A stretch of DNA of 64,000 bases from Pseudeuparius sepicola (GCA_963920635.1 OY987302.1:25643278-25707277), one strand, 5' to 3'. Shown: positions 20,520 through 32,011, counted from the first letter of the stretch. Translations and numbers: made by a program. Notes: generated by a model not told the origin, from the letters alone.

Positions 20520-22152
20520 GTATTGAGGCTAAAATATCATCAGTTTCTTCAAACAACTAGCAGTCGCTGGAATATACTTGATAACAAGTAAAAAATCGTT
20601 TGGCAGAGCCACTAATCTAAAATCGTCAGCTAAAATGTTACCCCTGGTTGGTTCTTTATTGTCTTTAATATATCAGCAAGTCTAGATATCTAATTTGTGC
20701 AAGTTCAGTTAGGTACTTACGAATTGTGTCGTTTTATAGATAAAATCGACTTGTTTCCAATAAAAAAAAAAGTTTTGTAAACCAACCAGCATAACGTCCG
20801 AATCATCAATACCAATACCTAGTGCTCCCAGCATTTTCCTCAGCAAAATAGAATGGTTCATTTCCGTCATGGATTATTAGAATGAATGGTGAAAATAGTT
20901 CAAATCATAAAAAATAAAAGCTTGTAAAACACGCGGGCCGCGGGATCCGATGTTCCGATTTGTGACGCCACAAAATAGGTTATGTTTATGTTCTCGCAGG
21001 CTGACAGCTTGGCATTGAGGTGCGGGGCTGCCAAACCTGGTGCCACGGCGGTAAATTTAGGGAAAAATAAAATCCAACAGGTAGTTACGTATATTGAACT
21101 TTAAAAATTAATTGCGGCAAAACGGGGGCGAAAAAAAAATTTAAAAAAAATACAGCAAGTATATCTCACCCAATACTATCCGATGAACAAATAAAAAAAA
21201 GTGGTGTATTAGTCCATTGGCATTGACAGATAGAGCTTGAAAGCACCCCCAAGGCAAAGAGAGCGCTTCTTGTTGGTGCTAAATTTTTAGTAAGCAGACT
21301 TAGCATAATATTTCCATCTCCCTTCGTTTATGCTCATTTTTCTTTTCAACGTAAGTAAATTTATAATATTAAAAATTTTGAATCCTTGGACTTTTGAATT
21401 TTTAGATTCGATTTCTGGCATATTATAATGTCAAACTAAACATCATATCACAAGGCAATGGAAATGTTGCATGAATCAGAATCACACTGGAATTCGTGAA
21501 ATATTCGTGAAATTTATAAAATTTATTCCAAAAACAGGAGGTATCCGGCAGTTTCCTTCTTTCCCTATTTCTTAAAATTACTGAACAAATCATATGGAAT
21601 CTGCCCAAAGTTATCTGTCCGCAACTGTACAGGGTGACTGATTATAAATGTCAGGCTTTAACTTTTTTATTTTTGAGGTTGGAAAAAAGTTATTAGGTAC
21701 TAGAAATCCAGAAATCTGTACTATTTTTCAGATTCCACCAATACACATTTTTCAAATCATTATCACACAAATCACTAGAATGTAAGGCATATTTACTAGC
21801 CACGATATATCTGCCAGCTGCCAATACGGCAAGTCCATGTTTTAAATGTTTGACTGATGTACAGGGAGATTCAGTTTCGGTTCTCAACATGGGGATCTTG
21901 GAAATCTTAACAGTGTCCAAGTCAGTCAAATGGAGACAAAGTTGCGCTTTCGTGGGGAGGTCCCCCTTTGGAAAAAAAGTTGGCCACCATGCCCACCATA
22001 GCAACATTTTATTTTAAACAGCTATTGCCAGTGTATTGCCATTATTGAGCCTCATTTCAATTATTGTTGTTCCCCACTACTCAATAATTGATGTCAACAG
22101 CGTTTCCCCTTTTCAGAAATTGCAGAATCGTGGTATGTGTATCATTCTTAAA
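20520..22152. other. No gene recognised; one TACAGGGTG element end
   Basis: A G+C-richer island at 20930-21050 (GCGGGCCGCGGGATCC) has no recognisable coding. TACAGGGTGACTGATTATAA at 21629 is the end of a mariner-type element whose partner end I did not find. A minus-strand frame at 21693-22007 (104 codons, LAAGRYIVASKYALHSSDLC) looks partly protein-like but is unassigned. Confidence 0.45.
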
Positions 22153-22154
22153 TA

Positions 22155-22902
22155 CAGGGTGTCCGGTAAGTATAGGGCAATATCTTGGGAGCAGGTAGGG
22201 AACGTGAAAATATTTCGATAGAGCTTAACAACTACGGGTCAAATCTCAATAGTTACGAGATACAGGGTGTTGTATTTCTTTTTTTAAAATTGAACTATGG
22301 CATTATCTCCCAATATAATCAAGGTTCTGAACTGTAATTTGATACTGCTGCATTTTGGGGATGGAGAATAAGCTGAAAATGTAAATTTCTAGGTGTTTCA
22401 CAGTGTGTGCTATTTTTGGATAGTGCTTTTACTCGTAACTTTTTTGAGGTCATCTCTTTGGCCTTTCAGGTCCATCATTTTAGTGCTTCTTTTCAATGCA
22501 AATGGTTGATTTTATCGCTATGAAACAAGAGTACACTTTTGCTGCCAAATTGAAAAGTTGCACTAAAATTATGGACCTGCAAGACCAAAAATATAACCTC
22601 AACAAGTTACGAGTAAAAGCCCTATACAAAAATAGCGCAAGTGACACCCTCTACGAGATACATGGAAACTGACATTATCAGCTTATTCTCCGCCCCAAAA
22701 ACATACCAATGTTATTTACAGTTCAATGGTTTAATTATTTTGCGAGATATTGCCATAATGCAATTCAATTTAAAAAAACAATAACTTTGAACGCCCTGAA
22801 TTTCAGTAACTATTGAGATTTGACCCGTAGTTTTTCAGCTCAATTAATCATGATATTTTGACCTATCTCCACGAGATTGCCCTATACTTACCAGACAGAC
22901 TG
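22155..22902. mobile_element. Foldback MITE of mariner type, 748 bp
   Basis: Flanked by TA on each side. The left end CAGGGTGTCCGGTAAGTATA is inverted at the right end (TACTTACCAGACAGACTG). The two arms pair for most of the element (22155-22510 with 22540-22902), so it is close to one long imperfect hairpin. A related single arm occurs at 33015-33290. Confidence 0.8.
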
Positions 22903-22904
22903 TA

Positions 22905-23364
22905 CAGGGTGATTCAGTTTTAATCTGCAACACTTCAACAGGTGATAGAAAACCAAAAAATAACCTCACTTTCTTCTATAAACTATATCATTTTAAGGCC
23001 TTATAAACAAGTTACAGGGTGTTATAGTTGTAAGAAATATGTGGAATTTATTGAATATTTTCCAAACTAGTTGAGATATTTAAGTCATATTTGGTACACG
23101 TTATAACGCCACTGGTTGTTCAAGATGTTTGATATTAACAGGTTTTATGCTAACCCATGCCGTTATAACGTGTACCAAATATGACTTAAATATCTCAACT
23201 AGTTTGTAAAATATTCAATAAATTCCACATACTTCTTGCAACTTTAACACCCTGTAACTTTTTTATAAGGCCTTAAAATGATCTAGTTTATAGAAGAAAG
23301 TGCGGTTATTTTTTGGTTTTCTATCACGTGTTGAAGTGTTGCAGATTAAAACTGAATCATCCTG
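22905..23364. mobile_element. Foldback MITE of mariner type, 460 bp
   Basis: Starts CAGGGTGATTCAGTTTTAAT, ends ACTGAATCATCCTG, flanked by TA. Arms of about 200 bp are inverted with few mismatches around a loop of about 60 bp near 23105-23165. It shares its left TA (22903-22904) with the preceding MITE. Confidence 0.85.
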
Positions 23365-24000
23365 TATAGGGGAACACAGTTATTACGTAATACTTTCAGT
23401 ATTACTTTTCAAGTATGTTGTATTTATTAGGATTTTTCGATTTCATCAACGTTATTATTATTGAATGGTTAGCTAATGAGTGTTATAAGCATTCACAAAA
23501 AATACACAGTCCAGGACCGAATTTAATATTTTTATGGTAAATATGCATTTTGGTGGCCAAAATAAAAAAAATATGTTTGTGATACATCCTTGTGTCTACT
23601 CAGGACGACGTCGATTCATTTTAAAATATGCAATAAAAAATCTAGGTTGGTATTTAAAAAAAAATGTAGATTGGCCATCTATCTCAAATGTCCACCCAAA
23701 AATTAAAAATAACATGAAGTAGTCTGCAATGGGAAAGTTTAATTTGTTTTTCAATATTCAAAATTCGATTTTTTTTTTAATATCTCGGCAACCTATGAAA
23801 ATATTTTAACTATCTCAATAGCATATTGTTAGGCACCTAAAGGTGTAACTTTGCCTCCATTTGACAGAATATCTATTAAGGTGTCCGAGATAGCCATGTT
23901 GAAAATAAAAACTGAATCACGCTACATATGACAGTGGTCTATAGGGTATGTTTAACATCGTGGCAGATATACCAGTCAGCAGCAAATTTGTGTCTGTATA
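23365..24000. other. AT-rich spacer with decayed repeat end
   Basis: No gene. Near 23900-23925 AAAACTGAATCACGCTACATA resembles a degraded inverted end of the CAGGGTGATTCAG family. Confidence 0.45.
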
Positions 24001-24002
24001 TA

Positions 24003-24945
24003 CATGGTGTTTCAGACCTAAATACAATAATTTTAACCACATGTGGAGAAAATTGAGCTTAATACGAATCCGCAATTAAAAAAAATTAAAAGTCAATAAT
24101 AAAGCCAGAATTTTTTTTTAAGGAAGCTATTTTTAAAAGACAATAACGATGCCACTGGCGAGGAAACGACCGGGAAGTAGACGGGCCAGAAGCTACATTA
24201 TTGGGCAACGTGCAATGTTGCCGATTTTAGCCGGCATTCCCTGAACTAAGAGCCGTGTGTTGTGGGACGACAAATCCTCGGCTCGGAAACGCAGCAAAAA
24301 ACTAAAATAAGGGCCTGCATAGCAACAGAACATGCAGTGGCGAAGGCTCGAGGCGGTGCAGGGAGGGGGAGACAGCCGGCCGGCCGGCCGGCCGGCGAGA
24401 CGGAAGTGTGGGTCAGTGGGTCAAGCGTGGTTGGGTGACAGATGTCGCGTCGCGAATTGCCGGACCGGACGGCTCGAAAAAGGCTTACTCAACTCGATTA
24501 TCTTTTGGACTTGTAGGTAACGTTGTGAACGCGACCAGGAAGCTCGCGTACCGACCTCTGGAGCAATTTTGTGATAATATGGCAAGTGCGAATGTGAGTG
24601 GCGAGGAGGATAGTTTTTAAACCACCTTTCATTTGCTATCAGCGATTATTATCCTAAAGGATAACAAAAGGATAGAAAAAGGTGGGCACATTTAGATAAA
24701 AATGTTCGTTGCCTGGCGCCGCGATCTGGCAACGTCGAAGGAAGACCTGAAACCAGTTTGCGTCTCCCTCGCGCCTTGGGTACGCGTCTACCCGATAATA
24801 AAACTGAGCGGCTCGTTAGGGGAAATATTAAAATTATTTAATTATTTCTAAAATATTTCCGGAATTTTTTTTTTTCGATTTTTCGTATTTATACGCCTTT
24901 CTGAGTATGTGGTTAAAATTATTGTATTTAGGTCTGAAACACCCT
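24003..24945. mobile_element. TA-flanked element with 40-bp inverted repeats and a GC-rich core
   Basis: The left end CATGGTGTTTCAGACCTAAA and the right end (reverse complement of GGTCTGAAACACCCTG plus interior) agree over about 40 bp; both flanks are TA. Unlike the other MITEs, the core (about 24160-24800) is G+C- and CpG-rich, with (GCCG)n at about 24375-24398, a GTAG|GTAACG donor-like site near 24515 and a short ATG frame (MASANVSGEEDSF) at 24579-24620. This looks like a captured promoter or first exon, which is inference. Confidence 0.7.
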
Positions 24946-25093
24946 GTATTGGTCAGTGGTACTGAAAGGGTTAACGCTTCCCAAAAAATACGTACATTTT
25001 CCATGTTCTACAATAAAATTCTCTATAAAAATTAAACAAATTAGACTAAAGCTATGGGTTTGAATGACAATTCAATTTTGCGTTATATTAGCT

Positions 25094-25223
25094 ATGTTCG
25101 CAGAGCGATCCAAACTGGTTCTAGACTAGTAACTGTCAATGTGATTGGCTCAAAGAAATTCTAAAATTTAAACTCACCAATGATATGACAGTTACTAGTT
25201 CAGAACTGGTTCGAGATTGCTCC
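25094..25223. repeat. Short hairpin element, 130 bp
   Basis: The left arm with CTGGTTCTAGACTAGTAAC and the right arm with GTTACTAGTTCAGAACTGG are inverted over about 40 bp. It sits in Uba1 intron 4, about 60 bp after the exon 4 donor. No target duplication is clear. Confidence 0.65.
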
Positions 25224-25281
25224 ATAAATAATAGAGCTATTACCAGCAAGTTGAGAGACACTTTTTCAAATGAATACTTGC

Positions 25282-25613
25282 CTGTATTGTTCCTGCCAGT
25301 GTTTCCTAGCCCATGAAATGCAGTCTTCGAAATGCTTTGGCCTTTCATCTATCAAAGCTATCTTGACTGACTCCAATACCTCTAGTGGTTGAACACCAGG
25401 CAGCTTCATCGTGCGTTCTATGAAATCGGGATCAGTTAAATATTGTGAGGCATTCTCCGCACTCTGTTTAAACAGGCCTTCAAAGTTGTCACGTGCCCAC
25501 TGCAAGGTATGTTCAATAGCATTGGGGAAGTTCTTCAATGTGCAAATCGGTATACTCTTTTCTGGCGGATCTTGGGACGAGCTGTATGATTCCGTGAGGA
25601 ACGGAACTACAAC
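25282..25613 (-). CDS. Uba1: Ubiquitin-activating enzyme E1, exon 4 (catalytic-cysteine domain)
   Basis: Begins after TATTCCAG with [20 protein letters not shown] and continues [20 protein letters not shown], then to [10 protein letters not shown]. The cysteine in IPICT (about residue 619 when all four exons are counted) is the E1 active-site Cys that accepts ubiquitin as a thioester. The exon enters in phase 0 from exon 3. At its end the best donor is CAG|GCAAGT at 25282/25281, a GC-AG type, which gives phase 2 and would complete a Ser or Arg codon in exon 5; the alternative GT at 25277 has a poor consensus. The following exons (rest of the Cys domain, ubiquitin-fold domain) were not found to the left in this window. 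Confidence 0.9.
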
Positions 25614-25619
25614 CTGGAA

Positions 25620-26770
25620 TATGTTAAATGAGGGTTTAAGGAATACCTTTATAGTTTATTCGGGTAATGTGTTGTTAGTGACATATTACATATCACTCAC
25701 TTTTGAATATGCCTGTATTTGTAGTAAGATATTACTACAATGCAGTGAAAAAACTTCCAGAAGTCTAAACTCTGTGCATAATTTTGTACGTTATAGCACT
25801 TTTTAGATGTGTAAAGAGTGAAAAACAAAACAGTGCACATCTGATTTCTACCATTATTCTTATGAATGTGATATTTTACCATTTATCACAATATCGTGAG
25901 AATATTTTATAATGGTCATCTGGACCATCATACCACAGTATAAATCCCTTTTTGGAAAGTAAAAAGTAGGCTGATATTTCAAGACAGTTTCTTTTGCCTA
26001 TACAGTGTGTTCAAATCAATTTCATGTTACAATGAAAGGGGTCACACAGAAAAGATGCCAATACCACAATATTGATGATTAAGCGAATCAAAGTAACTTC
26101 TCAGGATGATCCTTAGAAATAAGGACCTAGAATAATGCGAAAATAGTTAGTTGAAGGACAGTCAAAAGAAGACTGGGTGAGGAATAATCTCACTAGTCTT
26201 GAATTCACACAAGACATTTAAACTGGAAAAAGGTATTATTTAGCAATGTAACTCGTTACAAAATATTTCAAACTGATGGAATGAGGCATCTTAATTCAAG
26301 GAAGTTAATACAAAGTTCAACCCACAATATGTAATCCCCACAATAAAACCGGGAGGCATTGCTTTTTCATGGTGTTCATGTTCATAAGTCCTGTTCAGGA
26401 TTGTCTTCCAAAGAATTTGATGCATATGAAAAGTGCTAAACAGATGAGTAATGTGAACATGTAAGCTGTGCTCCATCAATTGTGTCAAATGACACAACAG
26501 GAAAAAGTGTATTTATTTATTTATTTGCAGGCAAAGCCCATTACACTACAACAAAAAAAAAACATTGACAAGTGTGTTCCGGACTCATTATCAATATGTG
26601 TGTGTCCACCAGGTATAAGATTACTGTCGGATCGAGAAATGCCACAAATATTTTTTGAATAATTTATAGTCCGTTTGTTATCATTATCCTGAATTCCATT
26701 TAGAGGAATGGTACCCTAAATGATGAAACGGTTGTTTATATAAGATAAGATTGAAACTTTGAAGATAATA
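25620..26770. other. Uba1 intron 3, left part; no gene recognised
   Basis: AT-rich intronic sequence with short frames lacking motifs. A TTTA/TTTATT tract is near 26510. Confidence 0.5.
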
Positions 26771-26779
26771 CCATTAAAC

Positions 26780-27000
26780 TACAATTCTCGGAAGTTACAG
26801 TAGGTAGGATCACTTTAAACAAGATTAACTTATCATTTTCTTTACATTGTATGTATAGACCACCCTCATCTAGTATTCCAACCTTTCTTAGAGATGTTGA
26901 ATCACTTTTCTCAGTTAACACAAGTAGTTAAATCGACACGATAATTGCTGACATAAATATCAATTTGGGGGCAGAAAATGACAATGATCAATAACTATTG
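26780..27000 (+). pseudogene. Non-LTR retrotransposon endonuclease fragment
   Basis: The peptide CMYRPPSSSIPTFLRDVESL, then IIADININLG, matches the middle of an apurinic-type endonuclease domain of insect non-LTR elements (the YRPP and GDxN-like blocks). Frames are interrupted. Another endonuclease-like piece is at 29130-29380, on the far side of the large palindrome. Confidence 0.6.
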
Positions 27001-27196
27001 TACCTATTATATCTATAAAAAAGTTGGAAAATAGCCAGTAACCAAAAAACACTCCAACATTTCCTAGTAAAAATTTAGCCCATTATCGATATACGCCAAA
27101 GATTTTGAATAGAATCAGTTTTCTCCCTATGCGAAAAAACAACAATTATACCTTGTTGCTTTTTATATTTTCTAAATATTAGACTAACTTTACTCT

Positions 27197-28995
27197 AATG
27201 GGGTCATTTCATGGTTTCTTTGCGTTTACTTTATGTATTATGTCTTCAAAGTCCCAAAAAGTCCACTCGTTTGTTTTTATTATCTTTAACTAGGCCAAAA
27301 ATTAGAATTGAAATTTGAAAATCGAGGTCCTGCTGACGTCAGCTGGACCCTTTACCAATCAGTTTCATAAGTTTGGGCCAAAAAATTCAATAGATTTACT
27401 TGTTTTTTAACACTTATTATTAATAAAAGGTATACAACTGGGGTGTATTAATTATATGGCACACCATTATAACCAGATTGTAGTTTAATTATAGTTTTAT
27501 GATGTAATTTAAATAGGACAGTTTAAAGTAATAAACCCTCCCAGGTATACGACAAAATAGCCGGCAACATCGCACCACTGTCATTTCGATTGTTTACGTC
27601 TTACGTCGTCAGAGTTAACCTCATCGATAGTTGGTGATTTGTTCTATGGGTTGAGAGTTTTTTCATTTTTCATTATGAAAATTAAACAATGCTTTAACAA
27701 AGCCGTCGTCCATGCCGAACACTATTATATTAAGCAGTAACTCACAACAAAACGTAAACGATGGTTAGCCAAACGAATAACCGACAAAAACAATCCAACG
27801 CAATAAATAGGTCACAGCTGTGATTTGACAGAAAGGTGGGCGGGCTGTTTAAATTTGAACCTGACCGTTTTGCGGCGTTGCCGGACCTACAAAAAGTACC
27901 TATACTCACTCCGTGGACATTTTTATTTTTTTTCGGCCAAATGGGAATTCAAAAAAATTTGAAAAAAAAAAAGAACAAACCATAAGTATATTTTAGTCAA
28001 AGCTATCATCTGAGCTTATCAGAAAAAAACGTGAAATGGGTCCATTGTTATTTTTCTTTTTATTATCTAACAATTACAAAATTATAATAAAATACAAACA
28101 ATAATGTATATCATTCAAAGTAAACAAAAACAATGTGTTAAACAATGGGCACATTTCACGTTTTTTTCTGATAAGCTCAGATGATAGCTTTGACTAAAAT
28201 ATACATATGGATTTTTTTTTCAAAATTGAATTGAAGGCCCGTTTGGCCGAAAAAAAATAAAAATGTCCACCGAGTGAGTATAGGTACTTTTTGTAGGTCC
28301 GGCAATGCCGCAAAACGGTCAGGTTCAAATTTAAACAGCCCGCCACCTTTCTGTCAAATCACAGCTGCGACCTATTTATTGCGTTGGTTTGTTTTTGTTG
28401 GTTATTCGTTATTCGTTTGGCTAGCCATCGTTTACGTTTTGTTGTGAGTTACTGCTTAATATAATAGTGTTCAGCAGGGAAGACGGCTTTGTTAAAGCAT
28501 TGTTTAGTTTTCATAATGAAAAATAAAAAACTCTCAACACAAAGAACAAATCACCAACTATCGATGAGGTTAACTCCGACGACATAAGACGTAAACAATC
28601 GAAATGACAGTGGTGCGATGTTGCCGGCTATTTTGTCGTATACCTGGGAGGGTTTATTACTTTAAAATGTCCTATTTAAATTACATCATAAAACTATAAT
28701 TAAACTACAATCTGGTTATAATGGTGTGCCATATAATTAATACACCCCAGTTGTATACCTTTTATTAATAATAAGTGTTAAAAAACAAGTAAATCTATTA
28801 AATTTTTTAGCCCGAACTTATGAAACTGATTGGTAAAGGGTCCAGCTGACGTCAGCAGGACCCCGATTTTCAAATTTCAATTCTAATTTTTGGCCTAGTT
28901 AAAGATAATAAAAACAAACGGGTGGACTTTTTGGGACTTTGAAGACATAATACATAAAGTAAACGCAAAAAAAAATTTTATGAAATGACCCCATT
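27197..28995. repeat. 1.8-kb near-perfect palindrome (long foldback)
   Basis: Arms of about 850 bp (27197-28050 and 28136-28995) are inverted copies, roughly 95% identical over the stretch I compared by eye, around a loop of about 90 bp. The outer ends read AATGGGGTCATTTCAT and its inverse. There is no ORF of note and no clear target duplication. It lies in Uba1 intron 3 and so should be transcribed as part of the pre-mRNA. It could be a foldback transposon or a source of long-hairpin small RNA. Confidence 0.9.
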
Positions 28996-29129
28996 GCATA
29001 ATGTTTGTAGATGCTATGAAGAAGACTCTAGATTGGGTCAAAACGTAGCAATATATTGAGTTACTAGATTATCCGCGTGTTTCTGTCCAAATCATCGCGG
29101 AATAACCTTCGAAGCCTTCATCATAAACT

Positions 29130-29382
29130 ATGTTTCTTTGTTAATCACTTTGCCTATTATCTACAATTAATAGCCCTACCAGAGTTACAGACGAAAACAA
29201 ATTCAATCCTTGATCATATATTTATCAAACGCAAATTGGGAAATAATTTAGAATATTCGTCTTCTATCACAGATCTCTATCCAATAGGGTACTTGACGAA
29301 ATTTTACAAACTTGATAAAACAATTCCTGGACACTTGCCTAAGACCCTACGATTATTTAAAAAATATATATTTACGTAATTA
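29130..29382 (+). pseudogene. Non-LTR retrotransposon endonuclease C-terminal fragment
   Basis: Contains KTNSILDHIFIKRKL, then YSSSITDLYPIGYLTKFYK, matching the DHIF and SDHYP-like blocks at the C-terminal end of the endonuclease. The frame is open for 100 codons to a TAA at 29377. It may belong with the fragment at 26780-27000. Confidence 0.55.
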
Positions 29383-30849
29383 GCAAGTTATTAGACTTTC
29401 TTCGAAATTTGGCGGGAAAGCACTTATGACGTCACAAGTGTTTTATAAAGGCAATTTGGCAACATGGCGATACCACTGAAGTGTTCTGAGATGAAATTTC
29501 AAAATTCTAACCTCAAACCCCCAGATTTAGGATGCCCCGTGAAACCACATTTAGTCAAGAAGTGTTTTTTCGTAAATATTCAGTAGCGTTTTTCTGCAAT
29601 TTTTTGGCAAGTTTGGGCCTAGGTACCTACGGAATTTGGGCTCAGTATTTCTAAGCAATAAACTGGCACCTTTATAAACAGGCCTTCAAGATGGTCCATA
29701 GCCCCAAGTTCTCCCATTATTAATAACTCATAATACTTTACTAATACTACAACATATAGGTACAAACCTTTGCAGTTTTATCTCATGAATTTCGGCAGAC
29801 ACGAAATTCGTATTATTAGAAAAAATTGTGCTACCCTGAAAGCATCCCATTTCGGAAAATTACGGATTGCACTTTTAGGGTCCATGATACCTTATACTAA
29901 CGGACCTCCTCACTACACAACTAACAACACGATAACTACGCAAACAATATATAATAATAAATACCAATAACAAGCTCTAATAAATCACAGATATTATCTA
30001 CTATTGTTTTGATTTAGCGACATACGGAATGACAGTTGGCATGACGGGATGTCAACTGCCAATCAGATAACCATACATGTGTTAGATGACGTGTGCATAT
30101 ATGTATATGGTTAGATGCCTAGGTGGGCGGGTGCCGTTGCTACATACGCGAAATTTTCCATATTATATTTCCTGAATATTTATAGTATGTTCCGTATACA
30201 GATATTTTAATAAAGGTGTCACGTGAAAACTTCGTCTTTAATTATCATAAATAAATAAGGGTTAAAAGCCGTTGTTTCATTTATTACGTGTTATGTTGGT
30301 GCATCTACTGTAAACCGAGCACAATTTTAGAGCAATTAAAAATATTGTTGAAAATTGAATTCTGTCACTATGGCTCCCCAGAATCTACTCCAGAAACACA
30401 AACCACAATTAAAGTAGACTAGGAAACTTTTAATAACCAAATCTCAATGGAATAATGGATCAGTGTCTTGGATCTGAGGGACAAAGACACCGCTGAGAAA
30501 TTCTTGGAAATTACATGTGACATTCTTAATGAATCTGCCGCGTTGGCGACGTTCGTAGCGTCGCTGAACTATTTAGACTGCATGTTTTTCTGCCTTGGTT
30601 CGAATAGAGTTCGAGGCAGACTGCATGTGCACAGGTCTTTATAGAAAAACTCCGCTGATGGCCAAGAGCGCTGGACAAATTATGATTCATGGTATTGCTC
30701 ATTAATAGCTTATCAGTGTGATTTACTAATTGTCCTACACTCACTGGGATTACTAAGGTTTTCTAGGGTTTTCCGTAGTACTTGAGCGAATGCTATCCCA
30801 GTTCTATCGGGAAAAAGTCGGCCCTGCTAGCTGCAAATGGCAACGAAGC
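29383..30849. other. Uba1 intron 3; no gene recognised
   Basis: AT-rich. A hairpin (GACAGTTGGCATGACGGGATGTCAACTG) sits near 30030-30058. The 72-codon minus-strand frame at 30526-30744 has no recognisable motif. Confidence 0.45.
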
Positions 30850-30861
30850 CAAATAATAGTA

Positions 30862-30940
30862 ATTGCCCCCTCCCCCGCACAAGTACGCCTAGTTTGGAGT
30901 ATTGTGAGGGTGAGAATTATTATTATTATTATTATTCTTA
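30862..30940 (+). repeat. Non-LTR 3' end with (ATT)n tail, copy 1
   Basis: TAGTAATTGCC...GGAGTATTGTGAGGGTGAGA followed by (ATT)n. The same tail unit occurs at 61738-61810. Such microsatellite tails are typical of the 3' ends of several non-LTR families. Confidence 0.65.
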
Positions 30941-30984
30941 ATAAATCTATAATAAAGAAAATATTCCCGATTAAAACTAATAAA

Positions 30985-31490
30985 AAATAAACCATGGATA
31001 ACTAATGGTGGTATTGTTAACAGCATAAAAAGAAAGGACACACTGAAAAAAAAAAGAGTTACTTTTGCATTACAATGAACACAACAACAAAAAATTACTG
31101 AATATCCTAATAATCTGAATAAAAAAAACGAAAACATGAATATTATAAAGAGGAGACAGAAAAAGTGGCAAATATATAAAAAGTTTGTTTCAGATGCATA
31201 AAACGACAATATGTAAACTGACTGACTACATTACAAGGGATTTAAATAATAACAACAAATGTTTGGCTGTCTTCTTGGATCTTGCGAAGGCATTTGACAC
31301 AGTGCCTCATGAATCTCTTCTTGAGATACAACAGCAGTATGAAGTGAGAGACATTGTGTTGGACGTTTTTGGGAGTTATTTGAGAGATAGAACTCAGATT
31401 GTTAAAGTAAATGACACCACCGGTGACATTTTCAATATTAAAATTGGAATTCTGCAAGGCACTGTACTCGCCCAATACCTAATTATTATT
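30985..31490 (+). pseudogene. Non-LTR reverse transcriptase fragment
   Basis: PWITNGGIVNSIKRKDTLKK is the linker between endonuclease and reverse transcriptase. From 31185 the RT domain reads CLAVFLDLAKAFDTVPHESL, FGSYLRDRTQIVKVND and FNIKIGILQGTVLA. It stops before the catalytic YADD block, and the region between linker and RT is deleted. Confidence 0.78.
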
Positions 31491-31762
31491 ACCTACCCTC
31501 CAAGGTTATACCAATTTTATAAAAAAATATTAAGCAGTTTTTATTGTCACACTAAGTTGTGAATTAGGTAATGGTATAGAACAAGTGTGCTACACGATTG
31601 AAGCAATTTTATCAAACCTGTTTCTTATTGAGCTTCTCCTGTACAAGCGACCCAGCGCGTAGCGCGCAATAGAAAATTTGTGAGCGACTTGAGCATTCAA
31701 AATATTTGACATTTTTCGGGTCAGTCGCTGATCGCTAGTTTTGTCTTAAGTAATAATAATAA

Positions 31763-32011
31763 AGGTGGATTTATAAACTCGACGTTTGCGTTGGCGCTCG
31801 CCGTTGCCGTTTGCGTCGAAAATTCAATCCACATATTTTAAGTGTAACATTTTATAATCGCCGTCGAAACGTTGCCGTCTGCGTCTGATGGTGACCAAGA
31901 TAAACGAATTTCATCTTTCACGTTCCGTCGTTCACATTTCTGGACGCAAACTGCGAAGGTCACCGTCAACTTCGGAGCGCCAACGCAAACGTGGAGTTTA
32001 TAAATCCACCT
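31763..32011. mobile_element. Harbinger-like MITE, 249 bp, TAA duplication
   Basis: Ends AGGTGGATTTATAAACTCSA (38-bp inverted repeats with one or two mismatches, including CGTTTGCGTTGGCGCTC) flanked by TAA on both sides (31760-31762 and 32012-32014). A 3-bp TAA/TTA duplication is typical of PIF/Harbinger. It is non-coding. Confidence 0.83.

Noticed and set aside
21693..22007. 104-codon minus-strand frame as a possible Uba1 exon or gene
   Set aside because: It does not resemble any E1 segment, has no splice logic with exon 4 and no recognisable domain.
25040..25230. GGTTCGAGATTGC near 25208 as a tRNA T-arm
   Set aside because: No other tRNA stems are found, and the sequence is one arm of a simple hairpin repeat.
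31620..31700. GCGCGTAGCGCGC as a bacterial-type site or contaminant
   Set aside because: It is a short palindrome in otherwise insect-like sequence, and no bacterial genes are present anywhere.
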